NCBI RefSeq assembly: GCF_006539865.1
Contig: NZ_BJNV01000040.1
Span: forward strand, 1 to 45,422
Source: Zoogloea ramigera
GTDB lineage: Bacteria > Pseudomonadota > Gammaproteobacteria > Burkholderiales > Rhodocyclaceae
DNA length: 45,422 bases
Direction of reading: 5' to 3'
Shown here: positions 6,887 through 15,884 of the stretch, piece by piece
How positions within the stretch are numbered: position 1 is the first letter of the stretch
Layout: each line of letters starts with the position of its first letter
Program-made: the position numbers and the translations under genes
Notes under the pieces: generated by a model
What the model was told of the DNA's origin: nothing
Database searches by the model: none
The model's input: only the letters and a program-made list of their open reading frames with translations

Positions 6887-8116
6887 ATGAACGAAGACAC
6901 CCCCAGCGTGCCCGCCCTGCCCACCCCTTCCCTGCTGCGCCGCGTCCGGCGCCTTGTCGCCGCGGCGCTGCTCGCGGCCAGCACCGCCGCGCCCGCCGCG
7001 GTGATCATCGTCGGCCCCGACGAGAGCGTGACGCGCATCGCCGACGCCGCGCGCCTCGCCCGGGACGGCGACACCGTCCTCATCAAGCCCGGCACCTATC
7101 GGGGCGATGTGGCCGTGTGGCCCCAGAAATCCCTCGAAATCCGCGGCCTGGGCACCCGGCCGGTGCTCCAGGCCGACGGACGCGACGCGGAAGGCAAGGG
7201 GATCTGGGTGTTCGTGAACGGGCACTTCAAGGTGGACAACATCGCCTTCCGCGGCGCCCGCGTGGCCGATGGCAATGGCGCCGGCATCCGCATGGAGCAG
7301 GGCTCGCTGGAAGTCCGCAACTGCAGTTTCGAGGACAACCAGAACGGCATCCTGACCGCCAACTTCGACGACACCGAGCTGCGCGTCATCAACAGCACCT
7401 TCGACAAGGCCCCCCACGACGAGCTCGGGCTGCACCACCTGCTGTATGTGGGGCGGATCAAGCATTTCGTGCTCGAAGGCAGCCACCTGCAGCGCGGCTA
7501 CCGCGGGCACCTGGTCAAGAGCCGGGCCCGGCTGAACGAGGTGCGCTACAACCTGCTCTCCGACGGGCCCGAGGGCGCGGCCTCCTACGAACTCGAGTTT
7601 CCCGAGGGCGGCGTCGCGGTGGTCACCGGCAACGTGATCGCCCAGAGCGCCGCCAGCGGCAACCCGGTGGTCATCGGCTACGGGGCCGAAGCGGGCAACC
7701 GGCCAGTGAACCGCCTGTTTCTCTCCCACAACACCCTGATCAACAAGGGCATCCGCCCGGCCTGGTTCGTTCGGGCGTGGACCGACAAGCTGCCCGCCGG
7801 CACCGAGATCGTCACCCGCAACAACCTCACCGTCGGCTTCGGGCTGTTCACGCTGCTGCTGCCCGGCGACCATCGGGGCAACTACATGCTGCCCCCGGGC
7901 GCCATCGACCCCGACAAACTCGAACTCGCCCCCGCTCCGGACTCCTGGCTGCGCGGCCGGCTCAGCCGCGCCGAAACCCTCGGCGGCACCGAGCTCGCCC
8001 CCCGCGCCGAGTTCGCCTTCCCGGCCGGCACCCAGCCCCTCTCCCAGCCGCCGGTGTGGACCCCGGGCGCCTTCCAGGGAAGCGGCGTCGCCCTCCACCG
8101 CCCGGCCGATCGCTGA
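6887..8116 (+). CDS. Secreted right-handed parallel beta-helix protein (paralogue 1)
   Basis: A 409-residue protein with a signal peptide (RRVRRLVAAALLAASTAAPAA), then the IADAARLARDGDTVLIKPGTY opening of periplasmic parallel beta-helix proteins. Repeated coils follow (FRGARVADGNGAGIRM, CSFEDNQNGILTAN, INSTF, LSHNTLINKG). The fold is typical of polysaccharide lyases, epimerases and glycan-binding proteins; no catalytic triad can be assigned by eye. It is followed after 8 nt by a close paralogue. The ATG at 6887 sits one base after the right end of the MITE-like element, so any ribosome binding site must lie in the element; no strong Shine-Dalgarno is visible. Action on a surface glycan is inferred from the fold and the ligase-like neighbour. 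Confidence 0.85.
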   Translation: MNEDTPSVPALPTPSLLRRVRRLVAAALLAASTAAPAAVIIVGPDESVTRIADAARLARDGDTVLIKPGTYRGDVAVWPQKSLEIRGLGTRPVLQADGRDAEGKGIWVFVNGHFKVDNIAFRGARVADGNGAGIRMEQGSLEVRNCSFEDNQNGILTANFDDTELRVINSTFDKAPHDELGLHHLLYVGRIKHFVLEGSHLQRGYRGHLVKSRARLNEVRYNLLSDGPEGAASYELEFPEGGVAVVTGNVIAQSAASGNPVVIGYGAEAGNRPVNRLFLSHNTLINKGIRPAWFVRAWTDKLPAGTEIVTRNNLTVGFGLFTLLLPGDHRGNYMLPPGAIDPDKLELAPAPDSWLRGRLSRAETLGGTELAPRAEFAFPAGTQPLSQPPVWTPGAFQGSGVALHRPADR

Positions 8117-8124
8117 AGCCCCCC

Positions 8125-9282
8125 ATGCCTGTCCGCCGCCCCATGGCGCTGCAGCTCACGTTGCAGATCGCGCTGCTGGCCCCGGTCGGCGGGCCCGCCC
8201 TCGCCGAAGTCATCACCGTCGGCCCCGGCGGCACGGTCGAGCGCATCGCCGACGCGGCCCGCATCGCCCGGGACGGCGACACCGTCCTCATCAAACCCGG
8301 CACCTACCGGGGCGACGTCGCGGTGTGGCCGCAGCAGGATCTCGAAATCCGCGGCGTCGGTGCCCGGCCGGTGCTGCTGGCCGACGGCCCGCTGGCGGAG
8401 GGCAAGGGCATCTGGGTGCTCAGGAGCGGCCGCTTCCGGATCAGCAACATCGAGTTTCGCGGCGCCCGCGCCCCCGCAGGCAATGGCGCCGGCATCCGCT
8501 TCGAGCGCGGCACGCTGGAGCTGGCCGACTGCGTCTTCGAGGACAACGAGAACGGCATCCTCACCGGCAACGAGGCCGACAGCGCGCTGCGCATCGCCAA
8601 TAGCGTGTTCGGCCACGCCCCCAAAGGCGGGCTGCTGCTGCCGCACCTGCTCTACGTGGGGCGGATCGGCCATTTCGTGCTCGAGGGCAGCCACTTCCAG
8701 CAGGGCCACCGGGGGCATCTGGTGAAGAGCCGGGCGCGGGTGAGCGAGGTGCGCTACAACTGGCTGGCCGACGGGCCGGGCGGCACCGCGTCCTACGAGC
8801 TGGAGTTTCCGGAGGGGGGCGACGCACAGGTGGTGGGCAACCTGATCGCCCAGAGCCCCACCACCGACAACCCGGCCATCGTCTCCTACGGCGCCGAGCA
8901 CGGCCGCTGGCCCGTGAACCGGCTGCAGCTGTCCCACAACACCCTGATCAACGACGGCGACAAGCCCGGCCAGTTTGCCCGCGTGTGGTTCGAGCGCCTG
9001 CCCGCCGACGCCCGCGTGAGCACGCGCAACAACCTGCTGCTCGGGCCCGGCAGCTTCGTCGAGGCGATGCCCGGCGACCACCGGGGCAACGCGCATCTGC
9101 CGGCCGGGGCTTCGGCCTGGCCCGGCCCGCAGCTCGCGCCGGTGCCATCGGCCGACGACATCGGGCTGGCGCCCGACGCAGAGTTCCGCTTCCCGGCCGG
9201 CACCCGCCCGCTGGCCAACCCGCCACACTGGCTGCCCGGCGCCTTCCAGACGCCCCCGGCCGGCGACGCCCCGGAGCGCTGA
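8125..9282 (+). CDS. Secreted right-handed parallel beta-helix protein (paralogue 2)
   Basis: The 385-residue protein is collinear with the preceding gene. It has a signal peptide (LTLQIALLAPVGGPALA) and then nearly the same blocks: RIADAARIARDGDTVLIKPGTYRGDVAVWP, FRGARAPAGNGAGIRF, VFEDNENGILTGN, HLLYVGRIGHFVLEGSHF and YELEFPEGGDAQVVGNLIAQSP. The two genes are a tandem duplication whose copies have diverged mainly in the C-terminal third, where one coil set is shortened here. Start is ATG 8125, 8 nt after the previous stop, so the pair is probably co-transcribed. Periplasmic or surface location is expected. Enzymatic or structural role cannot be decided from the sequence. Confidence 0.85.
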   Translation: MPVRRPMALQLTLQIALLAPVGGPALAEVITVGPGGTVERIADAARIARDGDTVLIKPGTYRGDVAVWPQQDLEIRGVGARPVLLADGPLAEGKGIWVLRSGRFRISNIEFRGARAPAGNGAGIRFERGTLELADCVFEDNENGILTGNEADSALRIANSVFGHAPKGGLLLPHLLYVGRIGHFVLEGSHFQQGHRGHLVKSRARVSEVRYNWLADGPGGTASYELEFPEGGDAQVVGNLIAQSPTTDNPAIVSYGAEHGRWPVNRLQLSHNTLINDGDKPGQFARVWFERLPADARVSTRNNLLLGPGSFVEAMPGDHRGNAHLPAGASAWPGPQLAPVPSADDIGLAPDAEFRFPAGTRPLANPPHWLPGAFQTPPAGDAPER

Positions 9283-9291
9283 ACCCCGCCC

Positions 9292-9897
9292 TCAGGCCCG
9301 GCGCAGGGCCACGTGGGCGCGGACCATCTGCTCGGCATCCCGCCGGAAGGGCGACTCGGGCCCGCCCCCCAGCCAGTGCTTTATCAGCCCGCCGACGAAC
9401 ATGAAGGTGTCGGTCGCCAGCGCCGCCGGGGTCACGCCCGGGCGCAGCAGGCCGCGGGCGGCGGCCCGGGTGTAGGCCTGGGTCAGGTCGCTCAGGAAGA
9501 CCTCCTGGCCGGACGAGCAGCCCATCAGCGGCAGGAGCTCGTCCACGTATTCACATTTGAAAGCCACGATCTCTATCGTCTCGCGGGTCTTCGGCTCGTC
9601 GGCGAGCACCCGGAAGATCTCCAGCAAGGCCGTCTCGATGCCCGCGAGCGGGTCTTCGTCGTCGGCGTCGAAGACCACCCGGTCGACGAAGGGCAGCGTG
9701 GCGTCCTCGCGCATCGCAAAGAACAGCTCGCTCTTGTTGCGGAAATGCCAATACACCGCGCCGCGGGTCACCCCGGCGGCGGCGGCGATCTTTTCGAGGG
9801 AGGTGTGGCTCACCCCGCATTGCAGAAACACCCGGCGCGCAGCATCGATGATGTGCAGGCGGGTGATCTCGGCTTCTTCTTTCGTTTTACGAACCAT
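9292..9897 (-). CDS. TetR-family repressor of the adjacent RND pump (AcrR/TtgR-like)
   Basis: A 201-residue TetR-type regulator. The N-terminal helix-turn-helix region is evident (AARRVFLQCGVSHTSLEKIAAAAGVTRGAVYWHFRNKSELF, about 19-60) and closely resembles AcrR and TtgR. The C-terminal helical domain would bind ligands. It is divergent from the efflux operon, and the 162-nt gap contains a palindrome resembling the acrAB operator. By family precedent it represses the pump and probably its own gene until a drug or other ligand binds. The start ATG at 9897 is followed by the basic stretch MVRKTKEEAE seen in AcrR-type proteins. Confidence 0.9.
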   Translation of the reverse strand: MVRKTKEEAEITRLHIIDAARRVFLQCGVSHTSLEKIAAAAGVTRGAVYWHFRNKSELFFAMREDATLPFVDRVVFDADDEDPLAGIETALLEIFRVLADEPKTRETIEIVAFKCEYVDELLPLMGCSSGQEVFLSDLTQAYTRAAARGLLRPGVTPAALATDTFMFVGGLIKHWLGGGPESPFRRDAEQMVRAHVALRRA

Positions 9898-9989
9898 CGG
9901 CCTGTTCTAAAGTCGGTATTATTTCGTCGGCATTCCCGGGGCGACCTTCGGTGTGGCGCGATCTTTACCCACCCTTACGTGCCGGGCTA

Positions 9990-10015
9990 TTTACATACAA
10001 CCGTGTTTGTATAAA
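9990..10015. promoter_or_regulatory. AcrR/TtgR-type operator overlapping the efflux promoter
   Basis: An imperfect 26-bp palindrome with arms TTTACATACAA and TTGT(A)TAAA around a CCGTG-like centre. The core TACATACA...TGTATA resembles the known E. coli acrAB operator. It also contains a candidate -35 (TTTACA, 9990-9995) and abuts a -10-like TAAACT (10012-10017), 16 nt apart, so a bound repressor would block the promoter. The spacing argues that translation starts at 10060 rather than at the ATG at 10018, which would fall at or before the predicted transcription start. Confidence 0.7.
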
Positions 10016-10059
10016 CTATGCCCCAAGCCCCATCAGAAATCCAGCCCCCGGAGATCACC

Positions 10060-11271
10060 GTGACCGTCCGTTCCGCCACCCGCCTCGCCGGCCTTGGCCT
10101 GTCGACCCTTTCCGCCACCCTCCTGCTCGCCGCCTGTTCCAGCAAGGAGCAGCCGCCCGCCGGCCCCCCGGGCGGCGCGATGCCGCCGCTGCCCGTCACC
10201 GCCCTCGAAATGCAGCCGACCCGCGTCGAGACCAGCGTCGAAGCCGTCGCCCAGACCGAAGGCGCCCGTGAGGTCGAGGTCCGCGCCCGCGTCGGCGGCA
10301 TCCTCGAGAAGCGGGTGTTCGACGAAGGCTCGCCGGTGAAGGCCGGCCAGGCGCTCTACCAGATCGACCGGGCGCCCCTCGAGACTGCCGTCGCCCAGGC
10401 CAAGGCCCAGCTCGCCGAAGCCAGGGCCCGCGTCGAGCAGACCCAGCGCGAAGCCGCCCGCCTCAAGGGCCTGCTGGCCCAGCAGGCCATCAGCCAGCGC
10501 GAATACGACACCGCCAGCTCCGACAACAGCGTCGCCGTGGCCACCGTACAGGCCGCCCAGGCCGCCCTGCGCCAGGCCGAGCTGAACCTCTCCTATGCCA
10601 CCGTCACCGCGCCGGTGGGCGGCATCAGCGGCCGTTCGGTGGTCTCCGAAGGCACCCTGCTTGCCACCGGCGGCGGCACCCTGCTGACCACCGTGGTGCA
10701 GGTCAACCCGATGTGGGTGCGCTTCTCGATCCCCGAGGCCGAGCTGTCGGCGGCGATGCCCGAGGGCCGCTTCAAGCCCCAGGCGATCCGCGGCGTCGAG
10801 CTCGTGCTGCCCGACGGCAGCAGCTACCCGGTGCGCGGCAAGCTCAACTTCGCCGCCAGCCAGATCGACCCCAAGCTCGGCACGCTGCAGTTGCGCGGCG
10901 AGTTCGCCAACCCCGAAGGCCGCCTGCTACCGGGCCAGTTCGTGCGTGCGCGGCTGATCACCGGCGAGCGCAGCGGCGTCTTCAAGGTGCCCCAGGCCGC
11001 AGTGATGCAGACCGAAAAGGGCCCGATCGTGATGACCGTCGACGCCGACAACAAGGTCGCCCCGCGCCCGGTCAAGACCGGCCAGTGGAGCGGCCCCGAC
11101 TGGATCATCCTCGGGGGCCTCCAGGCCGGCGACAAGGTGATCGTGGACAACCTCATGAAGGCCCGCCCGGGCACGACGGTCGCTCCCCACGCACCGGGCC
11201 AGGGCCCTGGCGCGCCGGGTGCCGCCAAGCCGGGCACCGCGCCCGCCGCCGCTCCGGCGGCGAAGGGTTGA
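10060..11271 (+). CDS. RND efflux periplasmic adaptor (AcrA/MexA/TtgA-like lipoprotein)
   Basis: This is the membrane fusion protein that links the inner-membrane pump to the outer-membrane channel. From the GTG at 10060 it has 403 residues. A signal sequence ends in the lipobox LLAAC (lipidated Cys26). A lipoyl half-motif (VEVRARVGGILEKRVFDEGSPVKAGQALYQID) and an alpha-helical hairpin follow (about residues 100-165). The second lipoyl half is LSYATVTAPVGGISGRSVVSEG, and beta-barrel and membrane-proximal domains complete it. I chose GTG 10060 because a GGAG lies 9 nt upstream and the lipoprotein signal follows directly; the frame is open to an ATG at 10018. First gene of a three-gene operon. 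Confidence 0.93.
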   Translation: MTVRSATRLAGLGLSTLSATLLLAACSSKEQPPAGPPGGAMPPLPVTALEMQPTRVETSVEAVAQTEGAREVEVRARVGGILEKRVFDEGSPVKAGQALYQIDRAPLETAVAQAKAQLAEARARVEQTQREAARLKGLLAQQAISQREYDTASSDNSVAVATVQAAQAALRQAELNLSYATVTAPVGGISGRSVVSEGTLLATGGGTLLTTVVQVNPMWVRFSIPEAELSAAMPEGRFKPQAIRGVELVLPDGSSYPVRGKLNFAASQIDPKLGTLQLRGEFANPEGRLLPGQFVRARLITGERSGVFKVPQAAVMQTEKGPIVMTVDADNKVAPRPVKTGQWSGPDWIILGGLQAGDKVIVDNLMKARPGTTVAPHAPGQGPGAPGAAKPGTAPAAAPAAKG

Positions 11272-11284
11272 GGGGGCACGCACA

Positions 11285-14200
11285 ATGTCACGTTTCTTCA
11301 TCAACCGGCCGATCTTCGCGTCGGTCATCTCGATCATCATCGTGATCGCCGGCCTGATGGCCGCGCGCGCGCTGCCCATCGCCCAATACCCCGAAATCAC
11401 CCCGCCGACGGTGGTGATCACCGCCTCCTACCCGGGCGCCTCCGCCGACACCCTGGCAAAAACCGTGGCCGCTCCCATCGAGGAGCAGCTGTCGGGGGTC
11501 GAGAACCTGCTGTACTTCAACTCCACCGCCTCGTCCAACGGCAGCCTGACGATCACCGCCTCCTTCGAGGTCGGCACCAACGTCGACATGGCCACCGTCA
11601 ACGTCAACAACCGGGTCAAGATCGCCGAGCCGCGCCTGCCCGACGTGGTGCGCCAGTTCGGCGTGACGGTGCAGAAGCGCTCCAACGACATCCTGATGGT
11701 CGCCACCCTGACCTCGCCGGATGCCAGCCGGACGCCGCTGTTCCTCTCCAACTACGCGCTGGTCAACGTCGTGGACGACCTCAAGCGCATCCCCGGCGTG
11801 GGTGACGCCCAGATCTTCGGCGCCCTCGACTACTCCATCCGCCTGTGGCTGAAGCCCGACCGCATGGCCCAGCTGGGGGTAACGGCCAGCGACATCGCCA
11901 ACGCCATCGCCGCCCAGAACCGCCAGAACGCCGCCGGCAAGATCGGCCAGGAGCCGGCCCCCGCCGGCCAGCAGCTGGTGTACACCGTCACCGCCAAGGG
12001 GCGCCTCAGCTCCCCCGAGGAGTTCGGCAACATCGTGGTCCGCGCCGCCGGCCCGAACGGCGTGCTCCGCGTGAAGGACGTGGCCCGGGTCGAGCTCGGC
12101 GCCCAGAACTACGACGCCAGCACCACGCTGCTCGGCAAGCCGGTGGTTGGTGTCGGCATCTTCCTGCAATCCGGCGCCAACGCCCTCGAAGTGGCCGCCA
12201 AGGTGCGCGCCCGCATGGACGAGCTGAAGCTCAAGTTCCCCACCGGCGTCGACTACGTCATCCCCTTCGACACCACCAAGTTCGTGCAGGCTTCCATCGA
12301 GGAGGTCGTGCGCACCCTCGGCGAAGCCATGCTGCTGGTGGGCGCGGTGGTTTACCTGTTCCTCCAGAACTGGCGCGCCACCCTGATCCCGCTGATCGCC
12401 GTGCCGGTGTCGCTGATCGGCACCTTCGCCGGCCTGTGGATGTTCGGATTCTCGATCAACACCCTCACCCTGTTCGCGATGGTGCTGGCGATCGGCATCG
12501 TGGTGGATGACGCCATCGTGGTGCTCGAGAACGTCGAGCGCCTGATGTGGGAAGAGAAGATGCAGCCGCGCGAGGCTGCCGTCGAGGCCATGCGCGAAGT
12601 CTCCGGCGCGGTGATCGCGATCGTGCTGGTGCTGTGCGCGGTATTCGTGCCGGTGGCCTTCCTTGGCGGCATCGCCGGCAAGCTCTACCAGCAGTTCGCG
12701 GTGACGGTGGCCATCGCGGTGACCCTCTCCGGCGTCGTCGCACTCACCCTCACCCCGGCCCTGTGCGCGCTGCTGCTGCAGACCAAGCACGAAGAAGCCC
12801 CCATCTTCCGCCCCTTCAACCGGCTGTTCGACGCCTTCACCGGCTCCTACACCAGCATGGTGCACAAGACCCTGCACCACCGCATCATCGGCGCCGTGGC
12901 GTGCACGATCATCGTCGGCGGCAGCATCTTCATGTTCCGCGCGGTGCCCGGCGGCTTCGTGCCGGCCGAAGACCAGGGCTACCTGATCAGCGCGCTGATG
13001 CTCCCCGACGGCGCCAGCCTGCAGCGCACCCGCGTCACCGGCGAGAGCTTCCAGCAGAAGCTCAAGCAGGACGACAGCGTCGACAAGGTCTTCGTGATCG
13101 CCGGCAACGACATCATCGGCGGCGGCCTCAAGCCCAACGCCGGCACGGTGTTCATCCCGCTCAAGGACTGGTCGGAGCGCAGCACCGGCGCCGACGAGCT
13201 GGCCAAGAAGTTCACCGGCCTCGGCATGACCCTGCCCGACGGCCTGGGCATCGTGTTCAACCCGCCCGCGATCCGCGGCCTGGGCGCGGCCGGCGGCTTC
13301 GAGGCCTACATCCAGGCCCGCGGCGACGCCGACCCGCAAAAGCTGGCCGGCGTGATCCAGCAGTTCATGGAAGCCCTCAAGAAGCGCCCCGAGCTCACCG
13401 GCATCAACACCTTCTTCCGCCCCACCTCGCCCCAGCTCTACGTGGAAGTGGATGAAGCCAAGGCCATCTCGATGGACATCCCGGTGGCCGACGTCTACCA
13501 GTCGCTGCAGGCCACCATGGGCTCGCTCTATGTGAACGACTTCAACCTCAACGGCCGCACCTACCGCGTCCAGCTCCAGGCCGACGGCGCCTACCGGGCC
13601 AGGCCCGACGACCTGGGCAAGGTGTATGTACGCTCCACCGCCGGCGCGATGGTGCCCGTCGGGGCGCTGATCAAGGTCAGGCAGCAGGTGGGCGCCGAGC
13701 AGCTCGAGCGCTTCAACGGCTTCCTGGCCGCCAAGGTGCTCGGCAACTCGATCCCCAAGGTCAGCACCGGCGACGCCATCAAGATCGTCGAGGAAGTCGC
13801 CCGCGAAACCCTGCCGGCCGGCTACGAGCTGGCCTGGACCGGCCAGGCCTTCCAGGAGAAGCGCACCGGCACCACCTCGGCGATCGCCTTCGTGTTCGGC
13901 ATCATCATGGTCTTCCTGATCCTCGCCGCCCAGTACGAGAAGTGGTCGCTGCCGCTGGCGGTGATCATGTCGGTGCCCTTCGCGCTGTTCGGCGCGCTGG
14001 CGGCGGTGATGATCCGCGGCATGCCCAACGACATCTACTTCCAGATCGGCCTGGTGGTGCTGATCGGCCTCGCCGCCAAGAACGCCATCCTGATCGTCGA
14101 GTTCGCCGCCCAGAAGCGGGCCGAGGGCATGCACGTGCTCGAGGCCGCCCTCGAAGGCGCGCGGCTGCGCTTCCGCCCCATCGTGATGACGTCCCTGGCC

Positions 14201-14404
14201 TTCATCCTCGGCGTCTTCCCGCTGGTCATCTCGACCGGCGCCGGCGCCGCGGCCCGCAAGTCCATGGGCACCGGCGTGTTCGGCGGGATGCTGGCGGCCA
14301 CCTTCATCGCCACCCTCTTCATCCCGATGTTCTTCAGCTGGTTCGCCGGGCGCCGGGCGCCCCAGGCGGCCGCCACCCCCCACAGCTCCGAGGAGAAGGC
14401 ATGA
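11285..14404 (+). CDS. RND multidrug efflux permease (AcrB/MexB-type, HAE1 family)
   Basis: A 1039-residue inner-membrane proton/drug antiporter of the normal HAE1 length. It begins MSRFFINRPIFASVISIIIV, typical of the family. It carries the TM4 proton-relay aspartates D408-D409 (AIGIVVDDAIVVLENV) and the TM10 lysine (LAAKNAILIVEF). The two large periplasmic loops and the repeated 6+6 helix topology are in place. A Shine-Dalgarno-like GAGGGGG lies just upstream of ATG 11285, 13 nt after the adaptor gene. It should take hydrophobic or amphiphilic drugs and solvents from the periplasm. Closest by eye to AcrB/MexB/TtgB rather than to metal (CusA) pumps. It overlaps the outer-membrane factor start by four bases. 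Confidence 0.96.
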   Translation: MSRFFINRPIFASVISIIIVIAGLMAARALPIAQYPEITPPTVVITASYPGASADTLAKTVAAPIEEQLSGVENLLYFNSTASSNGSLTITASFEVGTNVDMATVNVNNRVKIAEPRLPDVVRQFGVTVQKRSNDILMVATLTSPDASRTPLFLSNYALVNVVDDLKRIPGVGDAQIFGALDYSIRLWLKPDRMAQLGVTASDIANAIAAQNRQNAAGKIGQEPAPAGQQLVYTVTAKGRLSSPEEFGNIVVRAAGPNGVLRVKDVARVELGAQNYDASTTLLGKPVVGVGIFLQSGANALEVAAKVRARMDELKLKFPTGVDYVIPFDTTKFVQASIEEVVRTLGEAMLLVGAVVYLFLQNWRATLIPLIAVPVSLIGTFAGLWMFGFSINTLTLFAMVLAIGIVVDDAIVVLENVERLMWEEKMQPREAAVEAMREVSGAVIAIVLVLCAVFVPVAFLGGIAGKLYQQFAVTVAIAVTLSGVVALTLTPALCALLLQTKHEEAPIFRPFNRLFDAFTGSYTSMVHKTLHHRIIGAVACTIIVGGSIFMFRAVPGGFVPAEDQGYLISALMLPDGASLQRTRVTGESFQQKLKQDDSVDKVFVIAGNDIIGGGLKPNAGTVFIPLKDWSERSTGADELAKKFTGLGMTLPDGLGIVFNPPAIRGLGAAGGFEAYIQARGDADPQKLAGVIQQFMEALKKRPELTGINTFFRPTSPQLYVEVDEAKAISMDIPVADVYQSLQATMGSLYVNDFNLNGRTYRVQLQADGAYRARPDDLGKVYVRSTAGAMVPVGALIKVRQQVGAEQLERFNGFLAAKVLGNSIPKVSTGDAIKIVEEVARETLPAGYELAWTGQAFQEKRTGTTSAIAFVFGIIMVFLILAAQYEKWSLPLAVIMSVPFALFGALAAVMIRGMPNDIYFQIGLVVLIGLAAKNAILIVEFAAQKRAEGMHVLEAALEGARLRFRPIVMTSLAFILGVFPLVISTGAGAAARKSMGTGVFGGMLAATFIATLFIPMFFSWFAGRRAPQAAATPHSSEEKA

Positions 14405-15834
14405 TGCGCCGCCCTGACGCCCCCCACTTCACCGCGCGGCCCTTCGCCCTCGCCGCGCTGACGCTGGCCCTGCTGTCCGGCTGCGCCATCGGGCCCGACT
14501 ACGTGCGCCCCGCCGCCCAGGTCGGCCTGCCCGAGGCCTACAACGCCGCCGGCCCGCTGGCCGCCGCGCCCACGGTGGCCGACAACTGGTGGTCGCTGTT
14601 TGGCGACAGCCAGCTCGACGGCCTGGTCGCCCAGGCCCTCGCCACCAGCCCCGACGCCCGCATCGCCGCGCTGCGCATCGAAGAGGCCGACGCCCTGCTG
14701 CGCCAGGTCGACGCCGCCCTGCTGCCGCAGGTCAACGTGGATGCCAGCGGCAGCCGCAGCCGGATCAGCCAGACCAACGCCACGCCGATCCCGTCCACCG
14801 CGCCGATCACCCGCAGCAGCGCCCGCCTCGCCCTGTCCACCTCCTTCGAGCTGGACGTGTGGGGCAAGCTGCGGCGCGCCTCGGAGGCCGCCCGGGCCCA
14901 GGCCCTGGGCACCCGCTACGCCGCCGACACGGTGTCGCTGAGCCTTGCCGCAGCGGTCACCCAGGCCTACCTCAACCTGCGCGCCATCGACGCCCAGCTG
15001 CTGGCCGTCGACGACTCCCTCAGCAGCCAGAGCCGCAGCACCCAGCTCACCCGCACCCGCTTCGAGGGCGGCATCGCCTCGCAGCTCGACGTGCAGCAGG
15101 CCGAGGGCGCACTGGCCACCTACACCGCCGCGCGGGTCGAGCTCGACCGCGCCCGCGGCCTGTCCGAGAACCTGCTCGGCCTGCTGGTCGGCCAGCCCGG
15201 CCTCAAGGTCGCCGCGGGCGACCTGCGCACCCTGCCGGTGCCGCCGGCGCCGCCCGCCGGCCTGCCCTCCGCGCTCCTCGAGACCCGGCCGGATGTGAAG
15301 AAGGCCGAGACCGACCTGATCGCCGCCAACGCGAAGATCGGCGTCGCCAAGGCCGCGCTGTTCCCCAGCATCACCCTCACCGGCAACTTCGGCCGCGAGA
15401 GCAAGGACCTGTCGCAGCTCTTCAGCGCCCCGTCGGCGGTGTGGTCCTTCGGCGCCGGGCTCACCCAGCCGATCTTCGAAGGCGGCCGCCTGCGCGCCCA
15501 GGTGGACCAGATCACCGCCCAGCAGCAGCAGAGCCTCGAGACCTACCGCAAGACGGTGCAGGGCGCCTTCCGCGAAGTGAACGACGCCCTCGTCAGCGTA
15601 GGCCGCAACGCCGACGCCGAGGACGCCTACACCCGCGCCATGAACGCCGCCAAGCGCGCCCTGCAGCTCGCCCAGGCCCGCTACGACGCCGGCTACTCGC
15701 CCTACCTCGAAGTGCTGAGCGCCCAGCGCACCGCCAACGACGCCACCGTGGCCTGGATCCAGAACCGCCAGGCCCGCCTCACGGCCACCGTGGACCTGTT
15801 CAAGGCCCTGGGGGGGGGCTGGAAGGGCGCCTGA
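14401..15834 (+). CDS. RND outer-membrane factor lipoprotein (OprM/NodT/TtgC-like)
   Basis: A 477-residue TolC-superfamily channel. It has a signal peptide with lipobox LLSGC (Cys28), then the diagnostic AIGPDYVRP start and the DNWWSLFGDSQLDGLVAQAL block. It contains two copies of the long-helix OEP repeat (about 60-260 and 270-470), including the conserved LPSALLETRPDVKKAETDL and AKAALFPSITLTGNFG motifs. It completes the tripartite pump encoded by the two upstream genes. The ATG at 14401 overlaps the permease stop (ATGA), which indicates translational coupling. A GC-rich hairpin follows at 15855-15884. Confidence 0.95.
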   Translation: MMRRPDAPHFTARPFALAALTLALLSGCAIGPDYVRPAAQVGLPEAYNAAGPLAAAPTVADNWWSLFGDSQLDGLVAQALATSPDARIAALRIEEADALLRQVDAALLPQVNVDASGSRSRISQTNATPIPSTAPITRSSARLALSTSFELDVWGKLRRASEAARAQALGTRYAADTVSLSLAAAVTQAYLNLRAIDAQLLAVDDSLSSQSRSTQLTRTRFEGGIASQLDVQQAEGALATYTAARVELDRARGLSENLLGLLVGQPGLKVAAGDLRTLPVPPAPPAGLPSALLETRPDVKKAETDLIAANAKIGVAKAALFPSITLTGNFGRESKDLSQLFSAPSAVWSFGAGLTQPIFEGGRLRAQVDQITAQQQQSLETYRKTVQGAFREVNDALVSVGRNADAEDAYTRAMNAAKRALQLAQARYDAGYSPYLEVLSAQRTANDATVAWIQNRQARLTATVDLFKALGGGWKGA

Positions 15835-15854
15835 GGGCACCTGAGGCCGCCCCG

Positions 15855-15884
15855 CCGCCCGGGCCGCAACACCCGCCCGGGCGG
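15855..15884 (+). terminator. GC-rich hairpin after the efflux operon
   Basis: A perfect 10-bp inverted repeat (CCGCCCGGGC and GCCCGGGCGG) with a 10-nt loop lies about 20 nt after the outer-membrane factor stop codon. No T-run follows, so it is a candidate terminator or mRNA 3'-end stabiliser from position only. Confidence 0.45.

Noticed and set aside
10018-10059. ATG at 10018 as start of the efflux adaptor
   Set aside because: It lies at the end of the operator/promoter and would precede or coincide with transcription initiation; GTG 10060 has a Shine-Dalgarno and begins the lipoprotein signal.
11288-14383. 1031-codon open frame antisense to the RND permease
   Set aside because: Composition is His/Asp/Gly/Glu-rich with no domain sense; the plus strand encodes a full AcrB-type pump.
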